Shown here one piece after another: positions 46,012 through 55,965 of a DNA stretch of 64,000 nucleotides (positions within the stretch are counted from its first letter, which is position 1; every line of letters starts with the position of its first letter). The stretch comes from Metellina segmentata (lineage: Eukaryota > Arthropoda > Arachnida > Araneae > Tetragnathidae), in assembly GCA_947359465.1 (NCBI GenBank), contig OX375881.1:116370738-116434737 (forward strand). Direction: 5' to 3'. The notes under the pieces were generated by a model, which saw only the letters and a list, made by a program, of their open reading frames with translations, had not been told where the DNA came from and searched no databases. The position numbers were made by a program, and so were the translations under genes.

Positions 46012-46940
46012 CAGTCCAGTCGCATTAATGTGACCACCTGTCAAAAGCCAGAATAACCACGTTTGGCAGAGCGGGCCGCTGCGAGGCGTGAAGGAAGAGA
46101 GTTAATTAGATTTCCGAAGGTGTTCGCTGGGATGTTGAGCCTTGCCGACTCCAGTGCCGTGGAAAGCTGCGCTAGATTACGCGGTTGAGGATCCATGGAA
46201 ATTGTTGCAGAGTGTTTGTTTTCAGACGTTTGACGCCGTATACACCAGCGTCCATCTGTCCGATGGACCATAAAACGTGATTCATCGGAAAAAGCCACCT
46301 GCCGGCACTTTGTGGACGTCCAGTTGGGGTACTGACGTGCAAATTCCAGCCTTCGTCGCCGATGAACAGCAGTCAGCATAAGGTGCATTAACCAGGCGTC
46401 TGCTGCGGAGGCCTTTGCGCAGCATGCCGTTGTTGAGGATACACTCTTGGTAGTCCCTTGGTTCATCTGGGCAGTCAGTTGCTCAACAGTTGCACGTCTA
46501 TTCGCCTGAACGCATCTCCGTAGCGTTCGTTCGCCTCTGTCATCTATAGCCCGTGGTGCACCAGGCGCTATGACAGCTGATCTGACAATCACTCTATCCT
46601 CGCGATCTGTTGTGGCCCTACGTCGACCGCAACCATCATGACGATGAAATCTGCCACTGTCCACCCACTCTTGCCAGCATCTTCTAATCGCCACATCGCT
46701 TCGACTCACATGACGAGCGATTCTCCGATTTGCCCAACCTGCCTCTTTCAATCCAATGATACGACCTCTTTCAAACTCTGAAAGTTGCTCGTAATGAACT
46801 CGAGTCGTGCGGCGAGGCATTTTTTCAGTCGTTGAAAGGTATCCTAAATCGCAATGCAGCAGATATTTATAACAACAGTTTAAGAACAACTCCTTATATA
46901 CATCTGCTGGATGCACAGTTCCGATGCGCTGGATATCGCA
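46012..46940 (-). mobile_element. Tc1-family element, internally deleted
   Basis: The left end ACACAGTCCAGTCGCATTAA then TGTGACCACC matches the Tc1 end at 50637 (CACAGTCCAGTCACATTAAT). It follows TA. The body is the transposase frame described separately. The right terminal repeat is not clear. Confidence 0.7.
46041..46820 (-). pseudogene. Tc1-like transposase with internal deletion (open frame)
   Basis: From MPRRTTRVHYEQLSEFERGR the frame stays open for about 260 codons. The N-terminal bipartite DNA-binding region is complete (IIGLKEAGWANRRIARHVSR; RRATTDREDRVIVRSAV), and the first catalytic Asp is present in VAFSDESRFMVHRTDGR. After IRRQTSENKH it jumps to the C-terminal SATISMDPQPRNLAQLSTAL and LINSLPSRLAAARSAKRGY, so the second Asp and third acidic residue are deleted. 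Usual Tc1 length is about 340 residues. It could still bind DNA but not cut. A fainter shuffle near residues 105-140 suggests further local errors. Confidence 0.85.
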
Positions 46941-48640
46941 CTATTCATTAATTGGACACCAAAATTTAATTATTTACATATTTGGTCAATACATTTTTGC
47001 ATACGAAATTTCAAAACAATCGGATAATTCTTTCTTGGTGCGTCGATTTTTTGTTATAGAGTGTATATTCTCTAATATACAGTCTCTGAGAAAGAAGTTT
47101 TATTTTCGTTCAGCCTAGTCCGATATTTGCATTTTGTGTCCAGAGTATCAAATATTGCTTTTGCGTGATAAGACTCTCAAAACAACCAAACAAGATTTCG
47201 CACCCTTTTCCTCCATCAAGATTAAATTGTTTTTTACGACTAGCAAACATTCGTCCTCTAGTACGCATGCAATATAGTAACAGGTATACGGTCTGGGAAA
47301 GAAATTTTCATTTTGGTGATGGCTAACGACTTAAAATTTAAGTGGGATATTTTAAATCAAATTAACTAAACAAATATAATCGTCTTACAAATTTACGAAG
47401 AATACAACATGACACACAATTTTTATACTATCCACCGTTACTACTTAAAACTTTATTTTATTTAATCCCATGTTACCTTTGATAACTTACTCCCTATATC
47501 TTTTTTGTGTTGCGTTTCTTCTGGAAAGTTTTCAGAGTTCTTCAAACGAGCAAGTAAATGTTTGTTTTAAGGTATATATGAAGATATATATGGAAAATTA
47601 TAGGAAAATAAGTGCGAATAACATTTTTGAGATCCATTGATTCTGATTATTTGTAGTTTCATTTAATGTAAGTTTATTTTGATCGAATTAGAGCATCTGT
47701 TGTATCGGTCCGAAAAATCTGAGTGACCCTTTTGCGATTTGTGCACGTTTGGTGAGTAGAGAGAAAGAACAAGTGTTAACAGCGTCCCAAAATAACGATA
47801 TATAACTAATACAATACAGTCGCCAATACCTACAAAAGGAATAGTTGTGTTCCATTGTGATATAAACTCACTACCTAACCTACCTGGAAATTTCCTGCCC
47901 ACTGTAGGGTGTGGTATGTGCTTCAATAAATAAATCTTTTTAAAAAATGCTACGTCCTAATCCCATGTGTTTTAATGCCAGAGGGCGTTGTATGCAAATC
48001 GTTCTTTAACTTCCAGAATCGCAACTCGAATTTCGTAAGTCATCGAGTTATGAACAATGGGTCAAAATGCTTCAAATGCCGCGGTTGATAAAATTTGCAG
48101 TCCAGGGACAAAAATTTTCATCCACCCCCTTTTTTTTATACATAAAATTTGCCACAACCTACATGCATAAGACGAGTGATAATTATTGTAGGTCATTAAA
48201 AAATAAATTGCTGTGCGGTAAAGTTTCATAACTAGGATAAGTGAATGCAATTTAAAATTCTTAACTTGTAAAAAACTAGATTTCTGAAATAAATAAAAAA
48301 ATTAAATTAACTAACACTTTTTCCGTAAATAAAAATTAAAAAATGCAGGATTGAAAATAAAGTTCTATTCAAATCTATAAAGCATTAAAACCTATATAAA
48401 CCAACCAACTATAATGTAGGGCAACTTCAAATTATTAATCACATCACAATATTGTATTGCATCTCAAAGTAAACAACTAACTGTTCTTTAGCTAATAGCT
48501 CAGCATTGTTTGGTTTTAAAAGTTGATACTTTCAGTGTTACGTTATTCTCAATCTCAAGTCAACCAATCAATAAATACATGAATATCCTGCTAATCGTTT
48601 TGCTTATATTCATTCATACGTAAACAATAAAACATTTTTT
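46941..48640. repeat. Mosaic repeat unit with R1, copy 5
   Basis: 47040-47500 is the segment that precedes R1 elsewhere. R1 lies at about 47680-48125 (GAGTGACCCTTTTGCGATTT, GTGTGGTATGTGCTTCAATA, GCCAGAGGGCGTTG). The AT-rich tail is shared with 20.4 and 26.3 kb. No gene. Confidence 0.65.
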
Positions 48641-48799
48641 GTTTACAAGATTACACTAAAAAGGTGTTATTTCCTTAAAGGGATGTGTCTGAAAAAATCG
48701 TACAATTAAAAGGACTTCAAATGGTATAAAATTGCTTAGTTTTGCTTTCAACAATTCAATCCCATCCTATGAGGGAGAATCGATTTCATAAGATTCAGT

Positions 48800-49085
48800 C
48801 CATCCGGTTAGACTAATTACGGATTAGCAAACGGAGGGTTGAGAGTTGGACACAACCGAAGTGCGATGTGTACAAAGGAGAGTGGTACACTTCAAAACTG
48901 ACGGTGACGGGGACATAAATATCCTCACATTGATGTGTTAGGAAGTTTGAAGAGTGGGGTGACAGTTCACGTGTGACCTCCTCGTCTGACTGCTTCAAAA
49001 TTGCGTCGTGTTGTCCTCGGTTCTTTTTCTTCGGATTTGATTCCCTACCGTATTGACTATTGTCCGGGATCAGTCCCCTAAGGGA
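48800..49085 (+). repeat. tRNA-headed SINE copy
   Basis: Head at about 48805-48865 (CCGGTTAGACTAATTACGGA, GAGAGTTGGACACAAC), body CCTCACATTGATGTG.TAGGA, GAGTGGGGTGACAGTTCACG and tail GGGATCAGTCCCCTAAGGGA. Confidence 0.55.
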
Positions 49086-50384
49086 AATTTTCTTTACAAG
49101 TCAATGCTATCTCCAAATGTATAGCTCTGGTTGTTGCACACGTAAATAACACAATATGTGATATTTCTGTGTTATTCTTGTCAATTGTAGTTATGATTGA
49201 TCTGGCAAAATCTTACCCGAAAACGCAAAAGGGGCTGAAAATGAAATTATGTCACTTAGAAGTTGGCTTGTTAATTGGTCAACTTGTTTTGCATGATATT
49301 TCTGGAAAACTAGACATTTATCAAAGACTTTTTTCACGAACTGTTGTCCGTGAGAAATCCAAAACTATTTACATATCTGTAAATGTGTCGATAAAACTAC
49401 ATCATGCATAAATTTTTCGAAATCTCGCATAACTAACATAAAAGTAGTTAGTTAAATTCCTAACTACCTATAAACTATCCTACCACAATTTCGCACGTGA
49501 TGGAAAAATATGCGAAAATTTTCAAAAGCAGTAGTTCCTAAACTTTTAAATGCATTGACCTTTAGGAATTACAAATTCTTGTCTTCTCTGAGATTATAAA
49601 ATTAAATGGGTACATGCAACCTCATTTAGACCATGGTGATCCTTAATTTGCACCTTAACGATGTAAGACATTCGCTTATCGGTTGTACTTGATATCAAGG
49701 TTGATCGGGGTTGAATTAAAAAATTAATAATGCAAACAATGTCATATTAGCATAGAGGGGTGTAGAATGTATCACTTTCTTTGGTTCAAAAGTACAGATG
49801 ACGGCTGTTCCATAAATGTTTCTCAAATGTTTTCGACGCTCATCCGGGTCAACCCACCCCTTACCTCCGTTACAGCAAGTGTGTGTTCGGAATAAAAAAA
49901 TTCAAAAAACACATTTGGAACTACACAAAAATGTTCCTCTAGTATATATATTCGTATGATGTCGGGTATACATTCTCAGGGAAAAAAACATATTTATTTT
50001 AGAACAGCCTAATGAACTTTTTATGGTTGATTGGTAAGTTCTGAATTACCTCAAATCACATACCCACACAAAGGGTAAAATTGGGTTAAAAAATGACAAA
50101 AAATAGCCACGACACACACAATTTCTTTATAGTATCCACCGCTACTATTTTTTACAAAATGTATTTAATTCCATGTGGCCTTAGCAGTTATGCATTAGAA
50201 GTATGATACAAAATTGCTGCAGTTAGTTTCGAATGTTAATGATGACTTTGAAACGTTTAACAAAATTATTGTAATCTAAGCGGAGCTTTTAGTATTCGAC
50301 GATTATATTAGCGGCTTGTAAGCCCTATACTAACATTACTTTGGTTCATTCACAGGGTTTATAATTTTAAAGCCGATGTTGAGC

Positions 50385-50632
50385 ATCCGGTAATCGCAAA
50401 GTGGAAACTGTACTGTTCTGAGTCGATCCAAACAAACTTAGGAGCCCTGAAATGTCCATGCGAAGTGTGCATGTTTGGTGAGTGGGGTGCCAGTACAGGT
50501 GATGATATCGTTATCTGACACCGATTCAACATTATGAGGTGTCATAGGATCTCCCTTTAGAATCCCTTTTTAGTATCCCTTTCGAACTAAACCGGATTGT
50601 CGCTCAAATCCCGTTATATGACTAAAGTGTTA
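50385..50632 (+). repeat. SINE copy inside the right arm
   Basis: Head with GTAATCGCAAAGTGGAAACT, body GTGCATGTTTGGTGAGTGGG then GTGCCAGTACAGGTGATGAT, and a TATATA tail into which the Tc1 at 50637 inserted. Confidence 0.6.
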
Positions 50633-50636
50633 TATA

Positions 50637-51134
50637 CACAGTCCAGTCACATTAATTTGACCACCACCTACTTTCGACGTCAACGTGAAATAACCAATCA
50701 CAATAGGCAGGTGGCAGCAGATTGCAGTGTAGTGTATATAAAGGATGTCCTAGGGCATCGGAAAGCATTTCAATCGTTGGAGTAATGCAGAAACGTAGCG
50801 ATTTATCTGACGTCCAAAAGGGCATGATTATTGGTATTCGGGCCAAGGGTGGAAGCATTTCGGAAACGGCTAATTTTGTGAACTCTTTGCGTGCCGCCGT
50901 GGTAAAAGTATACCGTGCATGGCAAAATGGCACTATCGAAAATCAGCGGCGTGCCACAACAGATCGCGAGGACAGAGTGATTGTCAAATCAGCTGTCACA
51001 GCGCCTGATTCATCGCTATCAACCATCAGTCGTGCGACCCACACACGAGTGTCCACCATGACCATTCACAGACGGCTGAGAGAGAGAAATCTACGCTCGT
51101 ACCGACCTTTACGCCACCTGCCACTCACGCCTGG
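50637..51134 (+). pseudogene. Tc1 N-terminal half with terminal repeat (right arm)
   Basis: CACAGTCCAGTCACATTAAT preceded by TATA marks the terminal repeat. ATG at 50786 opens MQKRSDLSDVQKGMIIGIRA and GGSISETANFVNSLRAAVVK, the DNA-binding half of a Tc1 transposase, open as far as YRPLRHLPLTP. At about 51134 the sequence switches to R1, so the catalytic half is absent. Confidence 0.85.
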
Positions 51135-51265
51135 TGAGACGATGTTAACACTTGTACTGACTCTCCCCTCTCCAAACTTGCACAAATCGCAAAAAGGCCA
51201 CTCAGTCTGTACAGACGGATACAACAGATGCTATTACTCGATCTTTCTAAACTTACATAAAAAAA
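51135..51265. repeat. R1 fragment (right arm, inverted)
   Basis: GAGACGATGTTAACACTTGT and AAAAGGCCACTCAGTCTGTA; complement of 42235-42371. Confidence 0.7.
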
Positions 51266-53257
51266 GAACTTAAACATTATGAACAGTTTATAGACCACAC
51301 AAACAAAAAAATAATATCATCTCGCAATTAGTTTCTAATGTATTTCCAAAACCATGATTCTTGTAAAAGAGGAAATTTCACACATATCGATTATAACTAT
51401 TATCCACTCATTCGTTTGAAATTTCTTTCGAAGTTCCAAAGCTTAACAGAACTAAATCGTTTATGAATTTTTAAAAACGACATCTAAGGTAACATGAGAT
51501 TAAATAAAAAAATTCAAAGTAGTAACGGTGGATAGTATAAAAAATTGCGCGTTGTTGCATTCTTTGTAAATTTGTAATTCGATTATATTTGTTTAGTTAC
51601 CATGATTTAAAATGTCCAACGTAAACTTTAAAAGTCGTTAGCCCCCATCAACAAACTAAAAATTTTTTTCTCAGATAATGTCTTTTCGAGAATGCTTTCT
51701 ACTACATTGCACTTGGACACTTGAGGACCCCTCTTATAAGTAATTTATGAAATATCTCTAATATTATAAAAGAAAGCGTTTGTCTGTTTCTTGCACGCAA
51801 ATTCCTGACGGATCTATGGCACCTACAGTAATGGGATTTAACACACAGGAAGTCCGGATTTTTTGCAATTTTAGGGTGGAAGCGAATTTTAAAATTCAAT
51901 CTAGAACACTAAATTAAAATTCAATGTAGGACATTTTTAATTGAATTCGATGTTTTTGTAACATTTTTTGATGTTTATACTTGTCGATGTTTTTAAGCTG
52001 ATTTATTTTTAAATGAAAAATGTACCGTTATAAAATTTTGAAAATAACCAAGTAGCATAATTTTCAAAATTCGCAACCAAGTGACCAAGGGTGAAGAGTC
52101 TGAAAAGTAGGGATGCGACTTCGATGTCGATGTTTTATAATAAAATATCCATGTATTGGAGCCGATGTCGCATCACTAGTTGCTAAATCAGTTTTAAGAA
52201 ATGGGAGAAAAAGTTTAAACAAACTGAATTTTAAAAACATGGATGGTTTGGGGGCGATGTATTATCAACATCGATGTTTTGCTGTCGATGTTGCATCACT
52301 AGGTGCTAAACCAATTTTAAGAAATGGGGAAAAAATTTAAATACACTGAATTTTAAAAACATCGATGTTTTATGGGCGATGTATTATCAACATCAATGTT
52401 TCAATTTTAAACATCGATGTTTTGCGGTCGATATCGCACGTCTATTTTCGCTTTCCAAAAAAAATACTTATTGCACATTTTTGCATTTTTTGCCCTTTGC
52501 GTTAAAAAAAAAACAGATTACATTTCTTGCCCTCTTCCATTTCAGCCAAGGAGAGCAAAACAAAAAAAAATGGCATTGTTTAGTACTTTTTTTGTAAAAT
52601 CGGAATTATTAAAGATAAATTGAAAATTTCAACGTATTCGAAATCTGCGGAAAATTTGACACCTGATAGATACCTTACACCACGGGCACGGGCAGCGCCA
52701 GGCTAGCCCAACGCCTTCTATAACAAAAGGCCATACTACGAATCTTGTGACGTGTTGGATGTAGGTCAACGATCGCCGCGATTATTACATTATACATTTC
52801 TTTATTTCCTTATTGTCTATGGATATATTCCCGTGTTTAAATCAACAAATATTCATAATTTACGTAATTTAAAAATCGCTTGCTTTTTTAAAGTCTGCAA
52901 ATTTTAAAGTACAGCTCATAAAATGTAACTGAGTTTTTTATTTTGTCTTGCAAATTAATGCACATATCCCTTTTTCCTTCTTAAAATGTTAAAAATAATG
53001 CTTTGGTATTGGTATAATCAGTATAAAAATTATTTCAGAAGATTTATTTTCAAAAGGAATGACAAACAATCAATTTCTTCTCTTAGAGTTATAATATTTT
53101 TATTATCCTTTAAACAAAAGAAATTAATACATGAGAATTCACATCAAATGCTACAAATCACATAACATATCATCAATATTTATATTTAATCAATGTAATT
53201 TACCAGTTTAAGTTTAAACACATGACATGTGTAATACATAATTATATAAGACATGAC
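51266..53257. repeat. Outer half of the right arm
   Basis: Complement of the 38670-42234 segment without the Helitron. Contains the Helitron-like 5' end TCTCTAATATTATAAAAGAA at 51754, the ATCGAT array (52107-52440) and the intact Helitron target at 52975-53000. No gene. Confidence 0.75.
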
Positions 53258-53862
53258 CTAATTCTAAAGTCAAACTGCTTGTGCCAAATAATACCAAAGT
53301 AGTGTTTGGAGATAAACTCTCGGATTTATTAGGATTTACTCTAAATACTTTCACGGAAGGAGCATACATTTCCGACTATAACTTGGAGTTAAATGCAGGT
53401 AAAACAGAGATATATGTATATACTGATATTGTATCTTCATCGCTTGTTGGTGATTCATTGGTTCCGATTTTAAAAATCATACCAATTGCGAATGAACGAC
53501 AGGATCAAATTGTGAAATATTTTCCCGTACCACTTTTCTTTCGCGTTAAAAAGCAACACTTCGATGCTATTGAGATCGAACTGCGAACAAGTAGAGGTAC
53601 ACCCATACAATTTATATCTGGAAAAACGAGCTTGGTGCTCTCCTTTCGAAAAAATCGTTATAAAACAGTGTACAAACGACCCTTCCTTCATATATGTCTT
53701 TCATCATGCATAAACAAGGTCGAATGCTGGAACCCCAGGACTGTATTGATTACTACTGTAATCAACAATCGGGGAAAGGGGGTTATTTTTCATCAGATTT
53801 CCCCATACAGAGAGGATATGGAATATTCACTAATTTGCGTCGATTTGTTCAACCACTTATGA
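53257..53862 (+). pseudogene. Virus-like gene 1, 5'-truncated at the inverted-repeat boundary
   Basis: The frame is open from the first base after the inverted-repeat arm and begins mid-protein (PNSKVKLLVPNNTKVVFGDK); the preceding codon in frame, inside the arm, is TGA. About 200 codons remain. A recognisable conserved core runs KLSDLLGFTLN...TEIYVYTDIV...LVGDSLVPILKIIPI and GTPIQFISGKTSLVLSFR. I recall the same arrangement upstream of F54H12.2-like proteins in invertebrate genomes, where it looks like a minor virion component, but cannot name its function. No ATG fits as a natural start, so it cannot be a complete gene. Its 3' end overlaps gene 2 by about 170 bp. Confidence 0.65.
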
Positions 53863-54110
53863 TCAAAGCGGGGAAATATTTAGGCAAACACTTACTAACT
53901 GCAGGAGAGAACGTACTACAAGACCTTTCACATGGGAAATCCTTCAGAGAAGCTTCCCGTAATTGATTACGGGAATCTGGCAGAGAGATCCAACACGATC
54001 TACTTCGCAAACTGAGAGGTGGTGGAGGTATTAAAAGAAAGAAACAAACGAAGAAAAATCAAATGAAACGCCGAAAGAGGTGTTCGAAAGACGTGTTTTC
54101 TAGTCTCTGA
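53694..54110 (+). pseudogene. Virus-like gene 2, small basic protein with one internal stop
   Basis: From MSFIMHKQGRMLEP the frame has Gly-rich GKGGYFSSDFPIQRGYG, a helical middle (RRFVQPLMIKAGKYLGKHLL), then TGA at 53964-53966. The same frame continues without further stops to 54108-54110 with a segment containing LRGGGG and a Lys/Arg-rich tail (KRKKQTKKNQ). The extended frame ends 4 bp before the capsid-like ATG, supporting it as the ancestral extent. The composition recalls adenovirus minor core/cement proteins (pVI, pX), but that is analogy only. The TGA is compatible with a single C-to-T change. Confidence 0.6.
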
Positions 54111-54114
54111 GAAA

Positions 54115-55392
54115 ATGGAAAACTGTTATTGCACAAAAAGTGAACTAGATTTGTTCGAAACATCACGAATTCAGTTAGCAATTGACCGGTCGACGTTCAT
54201 AGAAGTTCATCCTGTAGCATCCATTTCGGACAGCAATACAATTGAATTTTCCATATCTGGATTAGGTGAATCATATTTTGATCTTTCCCATGTTTTCCTC
54301 AATGTTCAAGCAAAGATTGTAAAAGCAGACGGTAGTGCATTCGTTGCTGCCGATCAATGCGGGCCTATCAATTATCTTTTAAATACTATGTTCTCTGAAT
54401 GCCATGTCTCCTTTAATGATAGACAAATTTCCTCAGAAAACAATTATGCCTACAAAGCTTATATTCAAAGCATATTGTTTCATCCAGAATCCTCTCAAAA
54501 GAATTTGCTGAGTGCTGCAATGTTTCATAAAGATTCCGCTGAGAAGTATGATGATTTGGATATTGCAACGGGTGGGAACAAAGGATTGAAGCAAAGATGG
54601 AATCGCACTAAGAACGGAACCCTCTTTGATATGTATGGTGCGCTTCATTTGGATTTAGGTAGTCAATCCAAATTATTAATGAACGGTGTGCCGATACGCA
54701 TCAAGTTAGAAAAAGCGAAACATGCATTCAGCCTATTGACAAATAACGGTGAATACTGCCTTAAGATTGAAAACATAAGTCTCTTTGTGAGACGGTGTGA
54801 AGTATCGAGTTCAATACTTATTGGACATGAGAAAGCGTTGGAACATTCTCTCATTCAAATGCCATTTACAAGAATTGAAATGAAAACATTCACGCTTAGC
54901 TCGGGACTAAAAAGTATTACGATGCCAAATGCAATAAACGGTGCACTTCCCAGTCGAATCATTTTGACTATGATATCTAATTCTGCATTTAACGGTGATT
55001 TTAAAAAGAATCCTTTTAATTTTAAAAATTATAACCTGAATCATATTTCTCTGACAGAGAACGGTGTACAGATCCCGACCACCGCTTATGCACCAAGCTA
55101 TGCAAAAAATCTTTATGCTCGAAATTATTTAAGTTTGTTTACAGATCTTGGTAAACATGACACAAACATAACATTCAACGAGTATAAACATAATTTATGT
55201 TTTTACGTATTCGATCTCACTCAAGACTATTCTGCTAGCGATCCATTTGCAAAAAAAACTCGAAGTGGTGATCTATCGATTCATCTGAAGTTTGAGACAG
55301 ATCTCGACGAAACGGTTACATTGATAGCATATATGGAAATGCAAGCTCTCATAGAAATAGATAAAAGCAGAAACATCTTTACTGACTATTAA
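54115..55392 (+). CDS. Capsid-like protein, F54H12.2-like family
   Basis: An intact, intronless 425-codon frame, the longest uninterrupted non-retrotransposon ORF in the window. It resembles proteins annotated 'uncharacterized protein F54H12.2-like' in many invertebrates: SISGLGESYFDLSHVFLNVQ near residue 45, INYLLNTMFSECHVSFNDRQ near 85, then ENNYAYKAYIQSIL. The middle has MNGVPIRIKLEKA and the C-terminal third has NHISLTENGVQIPTT and SGDLSIHLKFETDLDETVTL. Beta-rich, no signal peptide or membrane segment. Position next to an adenain-like protease suggests a major capsid protein of a Polinton/adintovirus-like element; that role is inference. It starts 4 bp after gene 2's extended frame and ends 4 bp before the protease. 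Confidence 0.75.
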   Translation: MENCYCTKSELDLFETSRIQLAIDRSTFIEVHPVASISDSNTIEFSISGLGESYFDLSHVFLNVQAKIVKADGSAFVAADQCGPINYLLNTMFSECHVSFNDRQISSENNYAYKAYIQSILFHPESSQKNLLSAAMFHKDSAEKYDDLDIATGGNKGLKQRWNRTKNGTLFDMYGALHLDLGSQSKLLMNGVPIRIKLEKAKHAFSLLTNNGEYCLKIENISLFVRRCEVSSSILIGHEKALEHSLIQMPFTRIEMKTFTLSSGLKSITMPNAINGALPSRIILTMISNSAFNGDFKKNPFNFKNYNLNHISLTENGVQIPTTAYAPSYAKNLYARNYLSLFTDLGKHDTNITFNEYKHNLCFYVFDLTQDYSASDPFAKKTRSGDLSIHLKFETDLDETVTLIAYMEMQALIEIDKSRNIFTDY

Positions 55393-55396
55393 AATC

Positions 55397-55909
55397 ATGG
55401 ACACCTCAATGTTGACTAGACTTGCATATAGCGATCATAAGATCAGAACTACGTTCGGAGGTGTATTCGCAAGTGATATGCTTCCTTCAAAAAGAAAGCG
55501 CTATCGTTCCTTCATCGTGAACACCGATCCTGCACATTGTGAAGGACAACACTGGCAAGCTATGTACTTTGATGAAAAAGGATACTGCACATTCTTTTGC
55601 TCTTATGGCACACCACCCGGTCGCTATATCAAATCCTTCTTAGTCAAAAATTTAACTCAACTTGAGTGGAATAGACAAACGTTGCAACATTTTAAAACCA
55701 GATCATGTGGACTATTTTGCCTCTATTTCTTATGGCATATCACGAGAGGGTTATCCATTGACAAACTACGAGTTACAGATGCATGTGAAAACGAACGAAT
55801 CGTTCAAAGTTTTGCCCATCAATGGTTCAAAATTGGTAGCGCACCAGAACTGTCTTATAATCAATATTGTCAACCTCTTCGTAACGCATCAAAGAATCTA
55901 CACGAATGA
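55397..55909 (+). CDS. Adenovirus-protease-like cysteine protease
   Basis: A 170-codon intact frame. Adenain-like proteases of adenoviruses and Polintons process capsid precursors during maturation. Visible features: FIVNTDPAHCEGQHWQAMYF with the candidate catalytic His (residue 52), FFCSYGTPPG where the family has an acidic residue (F[ED]..G) but here Cys68, Gln97 seven residues before the nucleophile, and TRSCGLFCLYFLW with Cys104. H-Q-C spacing fits adenain (His54, Gln115, Cys122 in human adenovirus) allowing for a shorter middle. The acidic residue appears replaced, so activity is uncertain. Start ATG at 55397, 4 bp after the capsid-like stop. Length is slightly under adenain's roughly 204 residues. 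Confidence 0.8.
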   Translation: MDTSMLTRLAYSDHKIRTTFGGVFASDMLPSKRKRYRSFIVNTDPAHCEGQHWQAMYFDEKGYCTFFCSYGTPPGRYIKSFLVKNLTQLEWNRQTLQHFKTRSCGLFCLYFLWHITRGLSIDKLRVTDACENERIVQSFAHQWFKIGSAPELSYNQYCQPLRNASKNLHE

Positions 55910-55965
55910 ACTAGTAGTAATAAATACACTATCGCATCACGAATAAAGTTATTCAACAGCTCACC

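Larger units (their letters stand above)
49112..53257 (-). repeat. Right arm of the large inverted repeat
   Basis: Complement of 38670-43979 minus the Helitron and plus about 400 bp deleted on the left. Its inner end continues about 25 bp of homology with block A beyond the left arm's limit. Its outer end (53257) abuts a truncated virus-like gene rather than the flank found beyond the left arm, indicating that this arm is the displaced copy. Confidence 0.9.

Noticed and set aside
46924..46965. Right terminal repeat of the 46-kb Tc1 (ATTCATTAATTGGACACC)
   Set aside because: It resembles the left end only in the same orientation, not as an inverted copy, so it does not define the element's end.
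49169..49411. 80-codon frame in the inverted-repeat arms (IVVMIDLAKSYP...) as a conserved gene
   Set aside because: Identity between arms only reflects recent duplication; the older copy at about 10.95 kb has stops and no family is recognised.
38670..53257. Polinton terminal inverted repeats enclosing the viral genes
   Set aside because: The virus-like genes lie outside the right arm, not between the arms, and the arms are made of ordinary repeats with paralogs elsewhere.
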